Of a stretch of DNA of 64,000 nucleotides, positions 33,503 through 43,474 are shown piece after piece. Position 1 is the first letter of the stretch. The number at the start of each line of letters is the position of its first letter. The DNA lies in contig OX388310.1 in NCBI GenBank assembly GCA_947579605.1, positions 3,286,001-3,350,000 on the forward strand, in the 5' to 3' direction. The notes under the pieces are model-generated. The model did no database searches, was not told the DNA's origin, and was given only the letters and a program-made list of their open reading frames with translations. The stretch comes from Athripsodes cinereus (lineage: Eukaryota; Arthropoda; Insecta; Trichoptera; Leptoceridae). Position numbers and translations under genes: made by a program.

Positions 33503-33944
33503 GACAGACAAACGTTCATATTATACCAAAAAGATCACTTAGTGCAAATTTTCCTTGCGAAAATATATTCTTTTAACTTAAACCGCTGGCGCTGGTTGTA
33601 TGATTCTCTACAATCTTCTCATTTCACTACAAATATACTACTTAGTACGTTTAAATACTCTACTCCCACTACAAGTATATCAAAGAGAAACTTCATTTCG
33701 GGTAGGTACTGAAGAGAGTGTTAGGGAGAGATAAAACTTTCACATAATTATATAAATGAAGCTATTGATGATGTACTTACGTACCTACTTATTATAATAT
33801 AACTTTACTTGTAGTGTAACGTCCGACAAGAACATTACTGAAAACTTTTAATGAGGTGAATAATGATGACAAAAATTGTTTATTTTTCGCTGGTCATTCA
33901 CACGAGTATTTAGATTATTTTGAGTGTTATTTTTCTTTGTTGTG

Positions 33945-34265
33945 GACAGAATGCGCGTGAATAAACTACGGTGGTTTGGGCATGTTGAACGAATGAACGA
34001 GGTAAGAATGACAAAGAGGATATACTTATCTGAAAGAAAGGGTGTGAGGAAACGCGGGCGTCCGAGAACCACGAGGCTTGATCACGTGGATCAAATTCTC
34101 AAGGACGGCCGCGTGTTGAGTAAGAGGAACCGACGTACGTGTATGAGGAACTGTATGAATGTGGAGAAAGCGAAGGAAGTGTGTAAAGATAGATCTGTTT
34201 GGCGTTCCGTTCTCTCTGCCTACCCCACTTGGGACATGGCGTGAGGGTATAGTATAGTATAGTAT
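33945..34265 (+). pseudogene. RTE family 1 C-terminal fragment, open frame kept
   Basis: From about 33945 the frame encodes VDRMRVNKLRWFGHVERM, then GRPRTTRLDHVDQILKDGRV, NCMNVEKAKEVCKD and LSAYPTWDMA with a stop at 34244. It closely matches the last 100 residues of the copy at 13606-14094. The tail GGGTATAG and TATAG repeats follow immediately. It is 5'-truncated to roughly 320 bp, so no catalytic part remains. The residues before VDRM come from flanking DNA. Confidence 0.88.
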
Positions 34266-34916
34266 TTTTCTTTTCATACAATCTCCATCTAGATATTACT
34301 AACAACAAATATAAAAATAAATACCAAACGATAGTAAATATAAATAAAAAAAAAACTTTTTCTAATTTCCGTATGATCATCATTATCTATCATAGATGAC
34401 TTGATTTTGACGCCGTTTCACAGAACTCTGACCATCTGAAGGGCGCCAGTAAACATCCTGGTAGATGGGTGGTTGATATTATAACAGCCTTCATCGTATG
34501 CAAGTATGTGTTCCTAAGGACTTTTATGGGTTTTCTTTGTGTATTTATATATGTGTGTGTGGGTGAGTGTGTTTGTGTGTGGATGTATGTGTGCGTGCGT
34601 GAGCGTGTGTGTTATGTTATGATTAAATAAAGTAAGGAAAATAACCTTAGTAACTGAAGTAAAGAAAATTGAGCGCTGAGACAAAGTAAGGTGAAAACTG
34701 GTTCAGTCTACCTTGGTACGGGATCATGCCCAGTTAGGTAGGTTTTTATGACTTTTATATTTTAAATACTGTTGTATAAATGAAAGAATAAATAAATAAA
34801 TATAAAAAAGTTTAATATCAAAAAAAAAATTTTTTTTATATTTTTGAATTCAAATAATGTATTCAATAAAAACATTTAACGTGATAATTTATACTCCCAC
34901 TCCAATGATTTAATTT
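34266..34916. other. AT-rich spacer with TG-rich microsatellite
   Basis: A TG/TGTG-rich simple repeat lies at about 34551-34612. An AAATA-repeat stretch near 34785-34805 may be the tail of an unrecognised retroposon. No gene. Confidence 0.5.
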
Positions 34917-35402
34917 TTCATGACTAATTTTCTAAATTATTATTTGATTTGCCTAATTTTACAATTGTTATAATTTTATTCCCAATAACATTTTGTTCTT
35001 CGCCAATTGTTGTTCTCGTCTTGCTCCAACTGTGTTATGAATGAGAATTATGATTTGTTTTTATGTATAAAAATTGTTTCATGACTAATTTTCTAAATTA
35101 TTATTTGATTTGCCTAATTTTACAATTGTTATAATTTTATTCCCAATAACATTTTGTTCTTCGCCAATTGTTGTTCTCGTCTTGCTCCAACTGTGTTATG
35201 AATGAGAATTATGATTTGTTTTTATGTATAAAAATTGTTTCATGACTAATTTTCTAAATTATTATTTGATTTGCCTAATTTTACAATTGTTATAATTTTA
35301 TTCCCAATAATATTTTGTTCTTCGTCAATTGTTGTTCTCGTCTTGCTCCACTGTATTACGAATGAGAATTATGATTTGTTTTTATGTATAATAATTATAA
35401 CA
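34917..35402 (+). repeat. Three tandem 161-bp units before a LINE 3' end
   Basis: Units begin at about 34920, 35081 and 35242 (ATGACTAATTTTCTAAATT). The first two are nearly identical; the third has a few substitutions. Right after the third unit comes ACATGTAAAAGGCTCACGCC...ATAAATAAATAAAT, related to the family W LINE 3' end, so this looks like a LINE 3' UTR with internal duplication. Confidence 0.9.
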
Positions 35403-35448
35403 TGTAAAAGGCTCACGCCATGGATGTATGTATAAATAAATAAATAAT
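35395..35448 (+). mobile_element. LINE 3' end (family W-like)
   Basis: ACATGTAAAAGGCTCACGCCATGGATGTATGTATAAATAAATAAAT resembles the end at 30095-30130 and, in reverse, 36297-36365. Confidence 0.6.
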
Positions 35449-35897
35449 TATGTAATTTTATTAGTACGAACAAGAAAACAGGAAGTGAATATTATGCGAA
35501 GTGAATATCGTACGTTTATTAAAGCAAATAATAAAAACAGTAGGTAATATATTTCGGGAAATGATGCGTAACGTTCTAATGAATTAATCAAAGTTGTTAT
35601 TATTTATACTTCTACGTATTATGATAACTACATATTGTTCTACTGTTTCTACTTATTACACTTTACTTTATGTATAGAAATAATAACAAGTCCTTAATAT
35701 TTCTCAACGTAAATAAAGTCCAATAAATATTGTAATAAAAAAAGTCCACTTGCTGCTCCATTAACGCTACAGTATTAATAATGTTTCTCTGTATTTCCTA
35801 CTATTTTATTTTTTACTACTTATGTGTTTCCGAGAAAAATTGATTATTATTAAAAACAGTCCCTTGGACAAGTATCTCACACTTTTCTGTTAGATTT
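35449..35897. other. AT-rich spacer, nothing recognised
   Basis: No supported gene. Confidence 0.5.
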
Positions 35898-36080
35898 AGA
35901 GTGTCCTGTAAAAGGCAGGTATTAGTAAAAATCACGTTTAAGACATTCAGCAACTTAGCGATAAGCACTGCCATCCGTCCTGAATGTCTTCATCTTTTTG
36001 GCACGAAGAAGGTAGCTTTTATTTTTACTAGATGTAGTTAGTATGCTGGCTTCCATACTGGTGGAAAATGTAATGACGGT
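35898..36080 (+). mobile_element. SINE-like repeat (RTE-tailed), diverged
   Basis: GAGTGTCCTGTAAAAGGCAGGTATT...ATCACGTTTAAGACATTCAGC, a CCTGAATGTCTTCAT...GGCACGAAGAAGG block and CTGGCTTCCATACTGGTGG...GTAATGACGG follow the reference copy. The inner part (in reverse: ACGTGATTTTTACTAATACCTGCCTTTTACAGGACAC) is especially close to the satellite unit at 117-2026. Confidence 0.7.
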
Positions 36081-36296
36081 AAGAATGAATGAATTAAAAA
36101 TAAAAACTTACCATAACCCTACTTTACACGAGACTTGTCTACATAAGGAGGGTGTTTAGATTTTAGTTTTTATCAAATATTGGTCTATGTATTGTTATAT
36201 CTGTATTGTTTGTTATGTTCAATAAAATAAATAAATAATTTTTGCATTTACACTTTTGCACATTATGAGCGTGATATTAGTGAGTAAAATAATATT

Positions 36297-36480
36297 TATT
36301 TATTTTTTATTTATTTATTTATTTATTTACATTTTTATACGGCAGAGCCTTTTACATGTTATACAAAAAAAAAAAAACAATAACAATTTGACAGACAAAA
36401 ATACAGCTATCAAGCACACAAATTGAAATTACATAAATATAGGTACTTGAATAAAACTTGATTATAGGTAAAAAATATCA
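36297..36480 (-). mobile_element. LINE 3' end (family W)
   Basis: Starts with ATTTATTTATTTAC repeats and CATTTTTATACGGCAGAGCCTTTTACATGT...AACAATTTGACAGACAAAAATAC, the reverse of 30010-30135. No coding part. Confidence 0.7.
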
Positions 36481-36753
36481 ATATTTAAAAAAAACACAAA
36501 ATTTTAATTAAATTAAATTAAAAATAAATTACACAATTTGGAAAGAAAGAAAAAATTTTTCCTTAAAAAAATCATTAAGATGAGATGAAGACAAAATAAA
36601 GTGAAATATATCAGTAAACAATTTAAAGACTAGAATATTTGTATATACATAAACCTTAGAATATTTCAAGATTAATTAATAATGATTAATACGTCAACGT
36701 TATAAAATCACACAGTATTATAATTATAATAAATCATAATATAATAGAATTAA

Positions 36754-37075
36754 AATAGATTTAATATAAAACACTTTATTACTTTCACTATGAATAATAT
36801 TTGACTCAGAGGCCTTTCAGGTAGACACATATCATCAGTGAGCTTTTTTAGAAACTTTTATTTCAGTGAATTTCCATAAGAACAAACACATTGAGTTCAT
36901 CATCAGTGAGTTTTTTTATTAGACATCAGTGAGTTTTTATTAGAAAAAGAAAGAAAAAAAGAAAAAAGAGTTTCTTTTAAAAAACTCACTGATGATGATA
37001 GTCTACCCGAAAGTCATCTGAGTCAAATATTATTCATAGTGAAAGTAATACAGTGTTTAATTTTAAATCTATTTG
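36754..37075. mobile_element. Foldback element, arms about 97 bp
   Basis: The left arm (36754-36850) and right arm (36978-37075) are inverted copies with several mismatches: ATTACTTTCACTATGAATAATATTTGACTCAGA on the left, and its complement TCTGAGTCAAATATTATTCATAGTGAAAGTAAT on the right. The loop holds two direct copies of CATCAGTGAGTTTTT and an A/G-rich run. It has no open frame. A non-autonomous foldback/MITE is likely; the superfamily is unknown. Confidence 0.7.
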
Positions 37076-37186
37076 CATTCTGTTTAAATAAACTTTCACA
37101 TTGTTATTCCAAGTACCAAACAATCATAAAAATAGTATAATAACCTATTGTATTTTGCCAAACACAAAATGTAACTAAATGTCTAT

Positions 37187-37442
37187 CGTCGTTGGTTCAA
37201 TGAAATCTCTTATGTGCTCCAAACCAAATTTTACAGGGGATGCAAAAAACTGTTTAAAAGTCCACAGATCAACAAATGTAATCAAACTTATTATCAAATT
37301 CATATAAAACTTTGACGTTTTTACATGATTTTGATAATAAGTTTGATTACATTTGTTGATGTGTGGACTTTTAAACGGTTTTTTGCGTCCCCTGTAAAAT
37401 TTGGTTTGGAGCACATAAGAGGTTTCATTGAACCAACGACGC
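37187..37442. mobile_element. Foldback element, arms about 125 bp, 6-nt loop
   Basis: The left arm (37187-37310) and right arm (37317-37442) are inverted copies with about six mismatches and one small indel. Both arms read openly in one frame away from the centre: residues ASPVKFGLEHIRxFIEPTT appear in both short open frames (37175-37414 minus and 37325-37528 plus). The mismatches include changes of amino acid (R/Q, G/D, V/L), so selection for protein is not evident. It may be a captured fragment. Confidence 0.75.
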
Positions 37443-37944
37443 TATATTATTACGTAAAAACTCTTATTTTCGCTATTTTTTATAGCTACTTACCAATTAT
37501 TATCTTATTTATTAAGATTTTGAGGTGAGCTTTGTATAACAACAAAGAATGAAACACGTGTAATGTAGTTTACGAGCAAAAATACCAAGGACTTGAAACT
37601 GACTCGTGTAGTAAATAAAGGTCGTTTAAGTCCCAAACAAGTATTTGTTTAGTTTTCATATTTTCAATGATATTTATTAATAGCTAAGTATGGCTACGGC
37701 TTGCTTAAAGTTCTTGTTCTGGAGAAAACGGGTGGTATTTATATCACTGGTTGAAATATAGGAAGGTAGAGATGTTTCATGTAAATTGAGTACCTATATA
37801 AGAATGAATTATAGCTTGCAAAATATCTTCACCAATCATTATTTCTATTAATGTCACCAGAATATCAAGTTTTCTACAATATTTTACAAAAATCCTTTTG
37901 TACATCGTCCTTCCATATTTAAAATGGGGTTCTGTTTACCTTAA

Positions 37945-38084
37945 TTTATCTAAACTCACTTTATAGTAAAACATAATTATCAAACATTGTAGTAGGTTTA
38001 CTATAAGACATTGCCTCAAGGTAATTATGTACGCCTTTTGTAAAATTTATTTTTGACAATAAAGTGTTTATTTTTATTATTATA
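37945..38084 (+). mobile_element. Truncated 3' end of the CR1-type LINE
   Basis: TCTAAACTCACTTTATAGTAAAAC...CATTGTAGTAGGTTTACT.TAAGACATTGCCTCAAGG...TGTACGCCTTTTGTAAAA...GACAATAAAGTGTTTATT then ATT repeats: the same terminal block as 20575-20714, with scattered changes. Severe 5' truncation left about 140 bp. Confidence 0.88.
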
Positions 38085-39040
38085 ATGTAAATTTATAAAT
38101 GTTTTGACATTTTTGGAATGAACTGCTTATAATGACATCATAACCATTTTATAAAGTGCTTCTTGGTTTCAAATATTATAATTTGATATTTCAAGAGTAA
38201 TATCACACGCCAGTTAAAAGTCCAACAGCAATTTCAATATTATCCAATGACGTGATGTGTAATTTATTGAAGGAAATGCCTTTAATCTTCAATTTTCTTC
38301 TAAATAAATCTTAAATAGAAAATGTCTCATTTATGTATGTTTGAATGGTCAGATTTGTTACTTTTCATTAGAAAAACATTGGTTTCTACAGAATTGAAAT
38401 CCAATGAAATTTCCATATGTGAAAAAAATTAGTTATCTACTTTGTTCCCTTGCATAACTAACCGATCCATATAGCAATATAGACAAATAATGCATTGTTA
38501 AAGCATCAAAGCAATATACCGTAAAAGATGTATAGAACCTTTGGTAAAAAGAATCACCTTTAAAAAAGAGTGTACCTATATTTATATGAAAAATGTTTCT
38601 TATTTTAAAGCTTAAATACTTGCTACCAATACTGAGAGATAATAATAAAAAAAAAATGTTTTCTAAACCAATTTTTCACGTGACGCTTTTCATTTCAGTA
38701 GAATACCGACGCATCTACCAGCTCCACCGTCTGTTCCCCGGCTGGAACAAATGACTCCAATATTTCATGAAACTAACACGTGCGCTACTACTTCACATCT
38801 CCCTAACATTTAACCGCATTCAGGTTACACAGAGCAAGCACATATACACACACACGCAAACGATCATCCTACGTTTTATTATAAAACAGGGTAATATATG
38901 ACATTATACTACGGTACTAGATTTAACCCCAAAATTATTAGGAAGAATGTGTGGTAAAAGTTTGAGAGAGAATGCAATACTATTGAAATAAGAATGTGTA
39001 ATGAGAGCAGGTGTACCATGAAGAAAAAATATTAACAAAC
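38085..39040. other. AT-rich spacer, nothing recognised
   Basis: No supported gene over about 0.95 kb. Confidence 0.5.
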
Positions 39041-39172
39041 TTATGTAAGGTCCTGTCAATCCCGGCTCATGGTACAACTTTCGTCTCGAAATCTTTTGCA
39101 ATTCAGGGTGCTCGTTGCTGGAATAATCTCCCGTCAAACCTTAGACTGAGTCAAATTCTGAAGTCTTTCTAG
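39041..39172 (+). pseudogene. Jockey/CR1-type LINE RT C-terminal relic
   Basis: A 43-codon frame ending at the stop 39170-39172 reads AHGTTFVSKSFAIQGARCWN then NLPSNLRLSQILKSF. The SFxxxxxRxWNxLPxxLR pattern is the C-terminal signature of these LINE proteins and parallels the end of the ORF2 at 17431-20439. The rest is lost. It is too short for automatic gene finding. Confidence 0.65.
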
Positions 39173-39527
39173 CGATCCTTCAAAAGGAAAATCGATTTCA
39201 TCGATGTCAGAATTTTTTTAATCTAATATATAAAATTCTCGTGTCACGGTGTTTATACGCCTGCGAAACGACTGGACCGACTTTGATGAAATTTTGTATG
39301 CTTATCAGGTAGGTCTGAGAATCGGCCAAAATATATTTTCATACCCCTGAAAATTAAGGATGGTCCACCCCGATTTTTTATTTTTGTTTTTTGGACATTT
39401 TTTTTATTTTTTTATGGTGAGGCATCAGAAATATATACAGCCCTAAATTTTCAGCTTTCTTCCATCAATCCCTATTTTTTAAAAGCGATATTAGTAATTC
39501 AATCATTTTCAACTCCGGTCGATAATA

Positions 39528-40823
39528 AAGGGTTTTTCAACAAGGACTTTGTTTTTTAAAACAAAATAAAACAAAAAAATTTGATGAAGATGATTAAAAT
39601 TTTTATTGAATTACAAAGAGAAAAGTTTGGCAATTATGCATGAAAAATGATATCTGACAAATGTCCACCACGAGCACGCTGACAGATGTCGATTCTTTCA
39701 TCAAAGTTTTTAATCACTTTTTGGCAAAATGGCGGGACTATTTCGCTAATCACATCACGGATTTTGAGTTTTAAGGCTGCAATCGATTCGATTGGCTCCG
39801 TATAGACTCTGTCCTTAACATAGCCCCACAAAAAATAATCCAGTGGCGTTAAATCACACGATCTGGCTGGCCACTTAACAGCTGAGTTTCGTGAAATCAT
39901 GCGATCGGGAAATTTGGTTTGCAATAAATTGATCGTTTCATTGGCTGTGTGACATGTGGCACCGTCCTGTTGAAACCACATGTCAGTGATATCCACGTCA
40001 TCAATAATAGGCCAAAATTGAGTTGTCAACATCTTGCGATAGCGTGATCCATTGACCGTTACCGCATTTCCAGTCTCATCTTCGAAAAAAAACGGCCCAA
40101 TCACGCCTCCAGACCACATAGCGCACCATACAGTGACACGCTGAGCATGCAACGGCTTCTCAATAATTGCTCTAGGATTTTCAGAAGCCCAAATGCGGCA
40201 ATTTTGCTTGTTGACGTACCCTGACAAGTGAAAATGGGCTTCGTCTGAAAAAATGATTTTTTCAGAAAAACCAGCGGGTTGTTCCTGAATGAATTGAGCG
40301 AATCTACGGCGATTTGAATGGTCGTTCGGCTTCAATTCCTGCACCAGTTGAACCTTGTAAGGCTTCAAAGCCAAATCCTTACGCAAAATTCGCCATGTGG
40401 TGGTTTTGGATAACCCCAATTGTCGAGAACGTCGAGGAATTGACAAATTTGGATCTGCTTCAACACTGTGGCTCACGGCTGCGATGTTTTCAGTTGAACG
40501 ACCCGGTCGTACACGCGTTGGTGTTAACACATTTTGTATCGAGCCTGTCGACTCAAATTTAGCGACCAAATTCTTAATAGCGGTCTCAGAAGGACGATTA
40601 TGTTGTCCGAAAATATCACGAATTTGACGAAATGTCACTTTAGCAGAACCACCATTTTCATAATGGATTTTAATTATTTTAATGCGATTTTCAAGCGAAA
40701 TTGAATTCATTGCAACAATTGCCAATGCATCCACTACGAATACGTCAAAAAATTAAATGTCAAAACTATCATGTTGCTGGTGTTGCCACAATTAAAAAAC
40801 AAAGTTCTTGTTGAACAACCCTT
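39528..40823 (-). mobile_element. Intact DD41D mariner-type transposon, 1296 bp
   Basis: Ends are about 32-bp inverted repeats with two mismatches: AAGGGTTTTTCAACAAGGAC on the left; the right end reversed begins AAGGGTTGTTCAACAAGAAC. TA flanks both sides (39526-39527 and 40824-40825), the standard Tc1/mariner target duplication. One uninterrupted transposase gene fills the interior. Inserted inside a Helitron, so it is the younger of the two. Confidence 0.93.
39634..40734 (-). CDS. Mariner-type transposase, DD41D group, intact
   Basis: 366 residues, with a normal length for mariner transposases (about 340-370). The N-terminal half (about 10-130) has two helix-turn-helix-like regions for inverted-repeat binding (IKIIKIHYENGGSAKVTFRQ; SRQLGLSKTTTWRILRK). 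The catalytic DDE/D domain has Asp164 in IIFSDEAHF, Asp257 in WFQQDGATCH, and Asp299 in DLTPLDYFLWG. The spacing between the second and third Asp is 41 residues, so DD41D (rosa/Visitor-type group) instead of the classic DD34D. All three acidic residues are present and there is no stop, so cut-and-paste activity is possible. A second Met at residue 9 is an alternative start. Plus-strand frames at 40314-40627 are shadows. Confidence 0.95.
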   Translation of the reverse strand: MDALAIVAMNSISLENRIKIIKIHYENGGSAKVTFRQIRDIFGQHNRPSETAIKNLVAKFESTGSIQNVLTPTRVRPGRSTENIAAVSHSVEADPNLSIPRRSRQLGLSKTTTWRILRKDLALKPYKVQLVQELKPNDHSNRRRFAQFIQEQPAGFSEKIIFSDEAHFHLSGYVNKQNCRIWASENPRAIIEKPLHAQRVTVWCAMWSGGVIGPFFFEDETGNAVTVNGSRYRKMLTTQFWPIIDDVDITDMWFQQDGATCHTANETINLLQTKFPDRMISRNSAVKWPARSCDLTPLDYFLWGYVKDRVYTEPIESIAALKLKIRDVISEIVPPFCQKVIKNFDERIDICQRARGGHLSDIIFHA

Positions 40824-40884
40824 TATAATGAATATGGCAAATAAATAATGTATATGGCAAAACAACGGTTACCGGGTCAGCTAG

Positions 40885-41474
40885 TATTTTATATGCCTAT
40901 CATATCTTTCCTTTATACATAAAGTTAGCACAACTTTGCATATTGAGCATTATTTTTCATTTTATTACCGTCCAAAGATAAACATAGAAGACACAATATA
41001 AAAATCTATACATATTTCCGAACTGATTCAAATATTTTTATGAGGGATCGTATTTGTTACGCCATAAAACGTATATTGAATGCTTTGAAAAATAAATATT
41101 TGAACGTTAGAAGTATGAGGGAAAATCGAAAAAGGAAAGCAAACAGGAAAAATAATCATAATATTATGTATGAATACAATCAATCCCTGCAATGTATAAA
41201 CAATAAGTTTTTTATTATATTTTCTCTTTATACTAAACATTGTCTTTAATATAAGGAAGACAACCGCCTCTTTCGTTTTCACTAATTTTTCTTAAGTGAT
41301 TTTAGTATTTTCAAAACACTTCTGTTACTGTTGTAAAGATTTTAGGATTTCGGAAATTTCAATGAACTTAGACAGAGAAATAAATACGCTTTTGATATAA
41401 TTCAAAAGAAATTTAGAAAATAAGTTTTTTAAGCAAAATATTCATTTAATAATTTATATTTTTTTCTTTTTTTA
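40885..41474. other. AT-rich spacer, nothing recognised
   Basis: Opposing open frames at 41028-41282 (minus) and 41040-41249 (plus) are AT-rich shadows without motifs. Confidence 0.5.
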
Positions 41475-41479
41475 ATTTT

Positions 41480-42045
41480 TTGTATAACTTTTGTAATAAA
41501 TGACAAACTTGTGGGCTTGGTATTATATAGCAAGGGGTTGGATGATGAGTGCGGGTTGAGTAGGATAATGCATTGTCTTTGATTTGTGATTGTGTGTATT
41601 GTTTCTGTCCATGTGTGTTTTATGACGTTTTGTAATAGTGATGTATAAATAAATAAATAAATAAAATAAATATATGTATGTACACAAGTAATAGAATTCC
41701 ATAATTAGGTTAATTGAATTGTGTTTGTGTTTCTTTCTACTATAAATTGTTGGTCACGAGAGAGTCGCTTCTCGACTTATCAGGTCATTATCAATCTCTT
41801 AACAATTGTTTATAATGACCTGATTAGATAGTTGGCCAAAAAGAACACAGTTCTTCCGTCCGCAAGGGTTCCGTCGGCCCGGGCGTCCCTCTTTCACAAT
41901 ACATCGTTCCTATGACAACGATATCAGAGCGCAGGGAATGTCGTGGAAAGAGGTGACGCAATTGGCGCCGAGACGCTCTGAATGGAGGAGGCTGGTTTCT
42001 GCCCAGTGCTCCCGAGAGGAGCGTCAAGGGCGATGATGATTATGA
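41480..42045 (+). pseudogene. RTE-related repeat (family 5), plus-strand copy
   Basis: Two blocks. Block A (41480-41645: TTTTGTAATAAATGACAAACTTGTGGGC ... TCTGTCCATGTG ... GTAATAGTGATG) and block B (about 41850-42045), whose end reads MSWKEVTQLAPRRSEWRRLV then SAQCSREERQGR and a stop at about 42037. WxEVTxLAxRRxxWRxLV is the C-terminal motif of an RTE protein. Both blocks recur in inverted orientation at 44738-45230. Between A and B here lie about 200 bp absent from the other copy. Confidence 0.65.
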
Positions 42046-43219
42046 TTAGACAAAAGGCGTTTCTCTTGTGATCAATAATTTATAGTACAATGTAACACTT
42101 ATTTCAATTAAATAAATTAATTATTTTGATTCAATATCATACAGGTTTACAGTACCTGGAGGAAAAAGGATTTCTTTTTGAAATTTTTTATATCAAACAT
42201 TCTCATAAATGCAATAATTATACATTTAAAACAGATGATAAATATTAAATACCTATATAATTGCATGCACACAGAATAGCAGGAGAGAAACAGAACTACA
42301 TAATATAGACATAGATATCAAGCTTTCACTTTTATTAAAATACTTTGTCGATATTCAGGAATAAGCTCACTGCGTAAAATTCTGACTAATCTTCCCTCTT
42401 ACAACCCCTGCTGACAACACAAACTGAAGTTTATTTACTGTCCTTTCTATATAAACCAAAAATACTTCTTCTTAGTTTGCCTTCAAAAATAATAACGTAT
42501 TATTAAAACGACCCTAAAAAGTTTTTACAAGGACAAACAAGCAAAGCACTGATTTCAATATGTATGCTTTCTCTTGGTTTATGACCTACTTATTTTGCAA
42601 TTTTGTGATAAACAAGCTTCTAATTTTTTATAACGGTAGTTGTTCAAGTTAAAAGTTGCACACAAAAGCCTTTTTATTCTTTCAAATTACTTCACCAAGT
42701 TCTATCTTACCTAAAAAATAACAAGAAATACAAAAAATTCATACAATAAAACATCCAAAGCAATAAAAAAACTTACTAATATTCGCAATGATGTACTATT
42801 ATTTTCTTCTTGTCTTTAATCATGCTTTATGTTCCTGCACACAGATGCTGCTTATTTTTTATCAGATTTGGACAAACAACATATACTTCTATGTTCCCCC
42901 CTTTATTTGGTGATTTGGTAAATGTTCATGAAAATAATGTTGATGGCAAAGATCAACTAAGTAGGGTTGATGGCCTAATAGCAACAGCTTATTCTTTTAT
43001 GTGTGGGATTTGGGGTTTGAATCACGCTAATCCCTCGGTATCTGGAAAAGCTGAAACTATTTATATCCGTCAGATAAAGTTCTAAATTTTTTATGAATTA
43101 ATGTACTTCGACTTGCTTGTTATTCCGTTAATTTTTTTTAGTTTCAATTAGCACGGCTTTCAATTCTAACGAAACTACCGACCAGACAAAACTGTTCGAA
43201 CCACCCTTTTTAACTCGCG
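42046..43219. other. AT-rich spacer, possible old SINE inside
   Basis: Around 42930-43010 TTGATGGCCTAATAGC and GGGGTTTGAATCACGC look like A- and B-boxes of an old tRNA-derived SINE, but no second copy was found. The open frame at 42810-43085 crosses it and has no protein motif. Confidence 0.4.
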
Positions 43220-43474
43220 ACACTACTACTACTACTACTATACCATCACGGCATATCCCACAAGTGGGGTAGCCAGCAGATCAGCTGCATGTAAGAAACA
43301 TGCAAACTGTCCTCTTCGTGCCAATATAAAATCAAGACATTCAGGATGGGTGGCAAACCTCATCGCTGAATTTAAGATGTAAAATGTCTTAATTTTTTCG
43401 AACACCTGCCTTTTACAGGACACTCGAAAACTTACGCAGAAGAGTGGGAGACCAATTCTTTACCGGGTGCTCCA
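43220..43474 (-). mobile_element. SINE-like repeat (RTE-tailed), best copy
   Basis: About 255 bp, used as reference. Read on the minus strand: GGAGCACCCGGTAAAGAATTGG, CTCCCACTCTTCTGCGTAAG, TTTTCGAGTGTCCTGTAAAAGG, CAGGTGTTCG, CAGCGATGAGGTTTGCCACC, ATCCTGAATGTC, GGCACGAAGAGGACAG, CATGCAGCTGATCTGCTGGC, TACCCCACTTGTGGGATATG, CCGTGATGGTATAGTAGTAG. It ends in TAG repeats. No coding frame; no convincing tRNA-like head. The last 45 bp resemble the end of RTE family 1. Confidence 0.88.

Larger units (their letters stand above)
39222..40884 (+). mobile_element. Short non-autonomous Helitron, interrupted by a mariner
   Basis: Starts TCTAATATATAAAATTCTCGTG after an A (39221) and ends ACCGGGTCAGCTAG before a T (40885). 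TC at the 5' end, CTAG (CTRR) at the 3' end and insertion between A and T are Helitron hallmarks. No 3' hairpin of good quality was seen. Without the mariner it would be about 365 bp, so it carries no Rep/helicase and must rely on another Helitron. Confidence 0.75.

Noticed and set aside
41824..42027. 67-aa minus-strand open frame
   Set aside because: Shadow of the RTE family 5 C-terminal tail on the plus strand.
42810..43085. 91-aa open frame
   Set aside because: No motif; it overlaps an A/B-box-like stretch suggesting an old SINE.
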